Assembly (NCBI GenBank): GCA_038046465.1
Contig: JBBSWB010000070.1
Span: forward strand, 1 to 53,267
Length of the DNA stretch: 53,267 nucleotides
Direction: 5' to 3'
Source: JBBSWB01 sp038046465
GTDB lineage: Archaea > Nanobdellota > Nanobdellia > Woesearchaeales > GW2011-AR9
Made by a program: the position numbers and the translations under genes
The notes under the pieces: model-generated
The model's input: only the letters and a program-made list of their open reading frames with translations
The model's database searches: none
Told to the model about the DNA's origin: nothing
Shown here: positions 48,606 to 53,267 of the stretch, in pieces
Numbering within the stretch: position 1 is the first letter of the stretch
Layout of the letters: the number at the start of each line of letters is the position of its first letter

Positions 48606-49423
48606 GGTTTAAACTTGCATAGTTCTTCTTTAATCTCGTTAGGATCGTAGGCAATTAAAGGCCTTAACACAGTTAAATTAAGACCATAATTTTGATAATT
48701 TTCTAAGTTTTGCCCACTGACTAAAACTCCGTGTTTAATCTGAACTTCTAATTCAGAGAACTTTTTTATTAAATTTAATTTTAAAACTTGGGGGCTAAAT
48801 TGCTGCAACAAAGAAAAATCTTGTTCTTCCAACGCTATCAAGTTAAGATGACAGCCGCGTTTTAAGAATAATATCCCTGCCAATACGCTGGCTTGGTCTT
48901 CTAGTAGCAACCAAACTTTTCCTTCTATACCTGTAGGTAATCCTCCAAAACAAGGAATACTCTCAAAGAAAAAATAAGCCCCGTCTTGGTTAATTTCAAG
49001 ATTTAAAATTGTATCTGGATTAGTTAATGCGAATTGAAGAGGGCTGTTTTTTTCGATAAATTCCCCTATCAGCTGATTTAATTTTAAAGAGGTTATCGGG
49101 AAAGTCTTATCAGAACGCTTAGTGGTGATTTTAAAAGTGCCTTTTTTTGGTTTTAATAATTCTAACGCTTTCTGTTGAATAAGTTGTAAATCTTTTTCTA
49201 TTTTAATCGCAGGAGAATAAGAAACTAAACCAAACACTTTTTTTAGTTGCTGATGCTCGGGAAAAAAATCGACACTAAAACGCCCGCCTAAATTTTTTAC
49301 TTTTTTTATTTCGGTGATTACTTTAAGATTTCCTACAAGCTTCTTCTCAAAAAAGGCGCGATTTTTTCCTTTTAAAAATAATTCCCCATATCGTAACAGT
49401 AAAGAGTTAAAAATCGTAGCCAT
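48602..49423 (-). CDS. ThiI-like THUMP protein with degenerate PP-loop
   Basis: Homologue of tRNA 4-thiouridine sulfurtransferase. The N-terminal ferredoxin-like start LLLRYGELFLKGKNR (8-22), the THUMP region (to about 165; KITTKRSDKTFPITS) and the linker CFGGLPTGIEGKVWLLL are clear. Where ThiI has LSGGIDSP it has LEDQASVL (174-181), so the ATP-binding signature is lost and the enzyme is probably inactive as a PP-loop ATPase. There is no rhodanese domain. 273 residues, shorter than the about 380 usual. Possibly a tRNA-binding subunit for the neighbouring thiolation enzymes. TATA-like CTTTTTTAAAG about 26 nt upstream. Confidence 0.8.
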   Translation of the reverse strand: MATIFNSLLLRYGELFLKGKNRAFFEKKLVGNLKVITEIKKVKNLGGRFSVDFFPEHQQLKKVFGLVSYSPAIKIEKDLQLIQQKALELLKPKKGTFKITTKRSDKTFPITSLKLNQLIGEFIEKNSPLQFALTNPDTILNLEINQDGAYFFFESIPCFGGLPTGIEGKVWLLLEDQASVLAGILFLKRGCHLNLIALEEQDFSLLQQFSPQVLKLNLIKKFSELEVQIKHGVLVSGQNLENYQNYGLNLTVLRPLIAYDPNEIKEELCKFKP

Positions 49424-49499
49424 TAACGACCATTAAACCTGCCCTTTCTTTAAAAAAGTTCCTAAAAAAGGCCGTTTAAGCTTAAAAACAAAAATAAGC

Positions 49500-49545
49500 A
49501 TTTATAAAGGCAATATTTAAATAGTCCGAACTGTATTTATAAAGG
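49500..49545 (+). promoter_or_regulatory. Stacked TATA boxes upstream of tbp
   Basis: ATTTATAAAGG occurs at 49500-49510 and again at 49535-49545, with AATATTTAAATAG between (about 49512-49524). The last box is about 26 nt before a start near 49566, leaving a very short leader. Extra boxes could let TBP occupy its own promoter region and limit expression (inference). Confidence 0.5.
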
Positions 49546-49571
49546 AAAGTAAAACAGGGGGTCATGAAAAT

Positions 49572-50129
49572 ATGGCAAAAAAAAGTTCTAAAAAGGAAAT
49601 AAGTATAGTGAATATTGTTGTTTCTAGCAGTTTGGAAAAAGATATTCCTTTAGAAAAAATGGCTGCTACCCTTCCTAACACTGAGTATAATCCTGAACAA
49701 TTCCCAGGTTTAGTACTAAGAATAAAAGAACCAAAAACATCCGCTTTAATTTTTTCCAGTGGAAAAATTGTTTGTACTGGTGCCCGAACTATTGATGATG
49801 TTGAAAAAAGCATCCAAAGTATCATTAAAAGCCTTAAAAAATTAGATATCCATATTACTATCAAACCAGAAATAACCGTCCAAAACATTGTTGCTTCCGG
49901 AAGCATTGGCATGGACTTAAATTTAAATGTTTTAGGTTTAAAATTGCCCAATACGGAGTATGAACCAGAACAGTTCCCCGGTTTAGTACATAAATTAAAA
50001 GGCACCAATGCTACTTTCCTGCTGTTTAGTAATGGAAAAATTGTTTGTACTGGAACTAAAACTGCAAAACAAGTCAATGAAGCAACTGATTTACTTATTG
50101 AGAATTTAAAGAAAGTTTTAGGTAAGTGA
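49572..50129 (+). CDS. tbp: TATA-box-binding protein
   Basis: General transcription factor that bends the TATA box and recruits TFB and RNA polymerase. 185 residues formed from the two direct repeats of the fold: SIVNIVVSSSLEKDIPLEKM ... LPNTEYNPEQFPGLVLRIKE ... GKIVCTGARTIDDVE and ITVQNIVASGSIGMDLNLNV ... LPNTEYEPEQFPGLVHKLKG ... GKIVCTGTKTAKQV. GGGGG upstream; an ATG at 49564 is out of frame. Upstream of mcm, 114 nt apart. Confidence 0.97.
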   Translation: MAKKSSKKEISIVNIVVSSSLEKDIPLEKMAATLPNTEYNPEQFPGLVLRIKEPKTSALIFSSGKIVCTGARTIDDVEKSIQSIIKSLKKLDIHITIKPEITVQNIVASGSIGMDLNLNVLGLKLPNTEYEPEQFPGLVHKLKGTNATFLLFSNGKIVCTGTKTAKQVNEATDLLIENLKKVLGK

Positions 50130-50214
50130 GTGATTATATATAAGTTAAACAACCTAAATCTTTAAATTCCTTTCTTTTATTTTGATTATTTGGCGAGGGA
50201 TAGAATAAGGGGGA

Positions 50215-50235
50215 GTGGAACAGGTTGTATTCCAC
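50215..50235 (+). promoter_or_regulatory. Inverted repeat in the mcm leader
   Basis: GTGGAA-CAGGTTGTA-TTCCAC, a 6-bp stem ending 8 nt before the mcm ATG and overlapping the GGGGGAG ribosome site region. It could be an RNA hairpin limiting translation or a dimer-binding operator; neither is shown. Confidence 0.4.
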
Positions 50236-50243
50236 ATTAGGTT

Positions 50244-52268
50244 ATGGAAGTTGATGAGCAAATTAAGATATTTAGGGAATTTATTGAACAAAATCACTAC
50301 CCCCAGCTTCTAGAAGCAGTACGTAAAGGAAATAATTTTTTGATTCTAGATTTTTTAGGGTTAATTAAATTTAATACAGAAATTACTGATGAGATTTTAG
50401 AAAATCCGGAAGAACTCTTAAAAGCAGCAGAATTAGCAGTAAAAGAATTTGATTTGCCTAAAAAAGTAACTAAATTTAATCTTAGATTAATTAATATTCC
50501 TGATTCACAAAAGATTCTTATTAGTGAAATAAGAAGCAAGCATTTAAAAAAATTAATTAGGTTGGAAGGGATTATTCGGCAAAAATCAACCGTACGCCCT
50601 CATGTAACCACTGCTAAATTTGAATGCCCTTCTTGTGGGAATATTTTAAATGTTCTCCAACTGGATAGTAAATATAAAGAACCTTCTCGGTGTGGTTGTG
50701 GAAGAAAAGGAAAATTTAAAGAAATAGCCAAAGAATTAGTTGACGGCCAAGGGTTAGTATTAGAAGAAGCGGTGGAAGATTTGGATGGAGCTCAACCTAA
50801 ACGGATTAATGTTTTTCTTAAAGAAGATTTAGTATCACCTATTACTGAGCGACGCTCTAGCCCGGGATCTAAAATACGCATTGTTGGTTGGGTAGTAGAG
50901 GTACCCATTACTTTGCGTACCGGAGGACAATCGACTAAATTTGAGTTAATTGTAGAAGCTAATTCTATTGAAACGTTAAACGATGATACTATAGATATGC
51001 AAATTAGTGACCAAGATTTAGAAGCAATCAAAGAAATTGCTAAATCTCCTGATCCGTTACGTCTCCTAGCTGATAATATTGCCCCTTCTATTTATGGGCA
51101 CGATAAAATCAAAGAAGCTATTGTGCTACAATTAGCAGGGGGATGTCGAAAAGTACGTCCGGATGGAATCACTACTAGGGGAGATATGCACATGCTTTTG
51201 ATTGGGGATCCTGGTTCAGGAAAGTCACAATTATTAAGTAGAGTGGCTAAAGTTGCCCCAAAAGCCCGTTTTGTTAGTGGAAAAGGCGCAACTGGCGCAG
51301 GTTTAACTGCTTCTGTAGTTAAAGATGAATTTTTAGGGGGATGGTCCTTAGAAGCAGGAACTTTAGTTTTAGCTAATCGAGGGTTTGCTATTATTGATGA
51401 ATTAGATAAAATGGGCAAAGAAGACACTTCTGCTCTACACGAAGCTCTGGAACAACAGACAGTTAGCATCGCTAAAGCAAATATCCAAGCTACTTTACAT
51501 TGTGAAACTACTGTTTTAGCTGCGGCTAACCCCAAACATGGGCGCTTTGACCCTTATGATTTAGTGGCTACTCAAATTGATTTGCCTCCAACTTTGATTA
51601 ACCGGTTTGACTTAATTTTTCCGGTTAAAGACTTACCTAATCGGGAAAAAGATGAATTAGCTGCTGCATTTATCCTTAATTTACATAAAGATCCCAAGAA
51701 TATTATTTCTACGATTTCTACTGAACTGATAAAAAAATTCTTTGCTTATGCTCGATCTAAAGTGAATCCTCGAATGAGTGATGCAGCAATAGAAGAGATC
51801 AAAGAATATTATGTTTCTATGCGTAATTCCGGTCTTTCTGATGAGGGTAATATTAAAAGTATCCCTATTACTGCCCGTCAATTAGAAGCTTTAGTAAGAT
51901 TATCGGAAGCTTCTGCTAAACTACGTTTATCAAAACAAGTTAGTAAAAAAGACGCTCAGATTGCTATTGGGTTAATTGATTATTGTCTTAATCAAATTGC
52001 TAAAGATTCTGAGACGGGAAAAATAGATATCGACCGTTTAGGTGGAAGCAAGATAACTGCAACTCAACGGAATACTATTAGTGAAATGAAAGAGATTATT
52101 AATCTATTAGAAGAACAGCTTCAGAGCAAAATTATTCCTATTGAAAATATTGTTGAAGTCGCTAAAGATAAAAACATTACCCAAGAAAAAATAGACGATG
52201 CTTTGGAAAAATTGCGCCGATCAGGAGACATTTTTGAACCTAAACGAGGCTTTGTCCAAAGACTGTAA
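50244..52268 (+). CDS. mcm: Replicative DNA helicase MCM
   Basis: Hexameric AAA+ helicase of the replication fork. 674 residues. Order: N-terminal helical A domain, OB fold with zinc cysteines C128-x2-C131...C150-x-C152, then the AAA+ core with Walker A GDPGSGKS (321-328), Walker B FAIIDELDKM (about 389-398), sensor region ETTVLAAANPKHGRF and arginine finger NRFDLIF; the C-terminal winged helix ends DIFEPKRGFVQRL. No intein, although mcm is a known intein host. An AAT microsatellite follows its stop and an OB-fold gene is downstream, probably co-transcribed. Confidence 0.97.
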   Translation: MEVDEQIKIFREFIEQNHYPQLLEAVRKGNNFLILDFLGLIKFNTEITDEILENPEELLKAAELAVKEFDLPKKVTKFNLRLINIPDSQKILISEIRSKHLKKLIRLEGIIRQKSTVRPHVTTAKFECPSCGNILNVLQLDSKYKEPSRCGCGRKGKFKEIAKELVDGQGLVLEEAVEDLDGAQPKRINVFLKEDLVSPITERRSSPGSKIRIVGWVVEVPITLRTGGQSTKFELIVEANSIETLNDDTIDMQISDQDLEAIKEIAKSPDPLRLLADNIAPSIYGHDKIKEAIVLQLAGGCRKVRPDGITTRGDMHMLLIGDPGSGKSQLLSRVAKVAPKARFVSGKGATGAGLTASVVKDEFLGGWSLEAGTLVLANRGFAIIDELDKMGKEDTSALHEALEQQTVSIAKANIQATLHCETTVLAAANPKHGRFDPYDLVATQIDLPPTLINRFDLIFPVKDLPNREKDELAAAFILNLHKDPKNIISTISTELIKKFFAYARSKVNPRMSDAAIEEIKEYYVSMRNSGLSDEGNIKSIPITARQLEALVRLSEASAKLRLSKQVSKKDAQIAIGLIDYCLNQIAKDSETGKIDIDRLGGSKITATQRNTISEMKEIINLLEEQLQSKIIPIENIVEVAKDKNITQEKIDDALEKLRRSGDIFEPKRGFVQRL

Positions 52269-52291
52269 ATAATAATAATAATAATAATAAT
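52268..52291 (+). repeat. AAT microsatellite, 8 units
   Basis: (AAT)8 beginning at the last base of the mcm stop codon and ending 19 nt before the next gene. Slippage here would change only the intergenic distance. Confidence 0.85.
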
Positions 52292-52310
52292 TTGATAAAG
52301 AGGATTATTT

Positions 52311-53024
52311 ATGCTTCCCGAACAGAAGAATATAACTGATACTCGTTTTTTTGCAGTTAAAACTACTATTAAAAATTTATTATTAAGTGAATATTTAGAA
52401 GGAGAAGACCAAAAACCAAGTTATTTGCTTACTTTAGAACAGCAAAAAATATTTCGATTTAATATCTTAGCCACCGTTGTGAATAGAGAACAACAGGGAG
52501 CTATAACTAATTTTTTAATTGATGATGGTACAGAAAAAATAATTCTCCGTTTTTTTGAAGAAAACAAGAATTCTAAAAATATCACTATTGGAGATGTTTT
52601 ATTGATTATAGGGAGGGTTAGAACTTTTCGTCAAGAAAAATATATTTCTCCAGAAGTGGTTAAAAAAATTAACCCGTTATGGTTAAAAGTAAGATTTTTA
52701 GAATTGAAAAAATCTTCAAAAGAATTTACTGAAAATCCAGAAATAATTAAAACTGATAAAAGTAAAACCAATAAAATTATTAAAATTAAGACAAAAACTA
52801 AATCAGATTTTGAAGAAGAGGAAGGTGAGTTTGAAGAAGAAAATTTAGAATTACCTAATCAAAAATTAAAAAAACTTATTTCTGAATTAGATACTGGGAG
52901 CGGAGTGTTTATTGAAGAAATTATTGAAAAATCTTCTTTGGAAAAAACTGAACAGTTATTAGAAAAAATGTTAGAAACCGGAGAAATATTCCAAAATATA
53001 CCTGGAAAAGTAAAAATTCTTTGA
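52311..53024 (+). CDS. RPA-like OB-fold protein
   Basis: 237 residues. After a polar N-terminus, residues about 45-125 form an OB fold (FRFNILATVVNREQQGAITN, LIDDGTEKIILRFFEENK, TIGDVLLIIGRVRTFRQEKY), then a Lys/Glu-rich linker (TNKIIKIKTKTKSDFEEEEG) and a helical C-terminus resembling a small winged helix (VFIEEIIEKSSLEKTEQLLE). The layout is that of RPA32-like or RPA-associated proteins of archaea. GAGG precedes the ATG. Placed after mcm, so likely a replication factor; it may partner the RPA at 17.6 kb. Confidence 0.75.
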   Translation: MLPEQKNITDTRFFAVKTTIKNLLLSEYLEGEDQKPSYLLTLEQQKIFRFNILATVVNREQQGAITNFLIDDGTEKIILRFFEENKNSKNITIGDVLLIIGRVRTFRQEKYISPEVVKKINPLWLKVRFLELKKSSKEFTENPEIIKTDKSKTNKIIKIKTKTKSDFEEEEGEFEEENLELPNQKLKKLISELDTGSGVFIEEIIEKSSLEKTEQLLEKMLETGEIFQNIPGKVKIL

Positions 53025-53120
53025 GATTAAAAATGTTTGAAAAGTGATTCAAAGTTTTAAAAAACAGACAATTTTTTATTTAGTTAGTTGGTTATTTAGT
53101 ACATATTTAGTTGCGTTCCT

Positions 53121-53202
53121 GTGAGCAGAGCACGGCGCGATTACGGCATCTGAGTTTATACTTAATTTTTGGATGTCGTGCGCCTCCATTGGCACTGCTC
53201 AC
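53121..53202 (-). repeat. Structured repeat SR3 copy b
   Basis: 82 nt on the minus strand. The outer stem GTGAGCAG (53121-53128) pairs with CTGCTCAC (53195-53202). Minus-strand core strands GCCAATGGAGGCGCA (53193-53179) and TAATCGCGCCGTGC (53143-53130) match SR3a at 14/15 and 14/14, while the inner stem (CGACATC/GATGCCG, one mismatch) and outer stem differ in sequence from SR3a. Same total length (82 nt) as SR3a. Located downstream of the RPA-like gene in otherwise empty DNA at the window end. Confidence 0.7.
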
Positions 53203-53267
53203 TCACTTAACTAGATATAGATAACTGCGAAAGTTGCCGCACATAGTTTAATAAAGTAGTTTTGTTT

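Noticed and set aside
49562..50152. 196-aa open frame antisense to tbp
   Set aside because: Mirrors the internal repeat of tbp (its two halves resemble each other for that reason), with no independent support.
1..53267. CRISPR arrays, tRNA and rRNA genes
   Set aside because: No regularly spaced short direct repeats with unique spacers, no T-arm GGTTCGAATCC-type sequence in a cloverleaf context, and no rRNA-like conserved stretches were seen in the intergenic regions.

Overview
The window is AT-rich archaeal DNA. It encodes TATA-binding protein (TBP), an MCM helicase, RadA, an RPA with a zinc finger, two archaeal/eukaryal RNase P proteins (Rpp21 and Rpp30 types), a TRAM protein, and a TtuA/E1/ubiquitin-like tRNA thiolation set. 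Promoters are archaeal: TATA boxes lie 26-30 nt upstream of many start codons, so many mRNAs appear leaderless or nearly so. The style of the genes (small diverged RNase P subunits, very large Cys-rich secreted proteins, long runs of one-helix membrane proteins) suggests a DPANN archaeon, probably of the Woesearchaeota/Pacearchaeota kind. That placement is inference; no tree was made.

Layout. 0-20 kb is housekeeping and redox: a flavin oxidoreductase-leucyl aminopeptidase-thioredoxin reductase operon, in which the reductase carries an intein exactly inside its redox CxxC; a PadR-like regulator divergent from RNase P Rpp21; PEP synthase; TRAM-ThpR; an FMN flavoprotein; RadA with a small conserved partner; a frameshifted GNAT gene; adenosine deaminase; RPA plus a nucleoside deoxyribosyltransferase-like gene; and an XRE-CBS regulator with a palindromic operator over its TATA box. 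20-46 kb is a one-strand block of about 21 genes for cell-surface proteins: some fifteen small proteins that start with a basic KKG-type segment followed by one hydrophobic helix (type IV pilin-like / class III signal-peptide-like), then three giant proteins of 2091, 895 and 1754 aa with Cys-rich, Ig-like, carboxypeptidase-regulatory-like and calcium-binding repeat regions. 46-53 kb is information processing: RNase P Rpp30, a sulfur carrier-TtuA-E1 operon with a convergent ThiI relative lacking its PP-loop, then TBP, MCM and an RPA-like OB protein.

Noncoding highlights. Two unrelated families of short non-autonomous transposable elements (MITEs) are present, each in two copies with target-site duplications: a 175-bp family (copies identical, 8-bp duplications) and a 152-bp family (diverged copies, 9-bp duplications). 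All four copies sit in the same register upstream of a TATA box: element, duplicated target, exactly 5 nt, then ATTTAWA. This suggests that insertion is guided to archaeal promoters, either by DNA sequence or by bound TBP/TFB, and it is the most unusual signal in the window. A third paired element (9.55 kb and 53.12 kb) has two nearly invariant core strands held by stems whose sequences differ but still pair, the signature of a structured RNA or a hairpin element. No transposase, CRISPR array, tRNA or rRNA gene was recognised.
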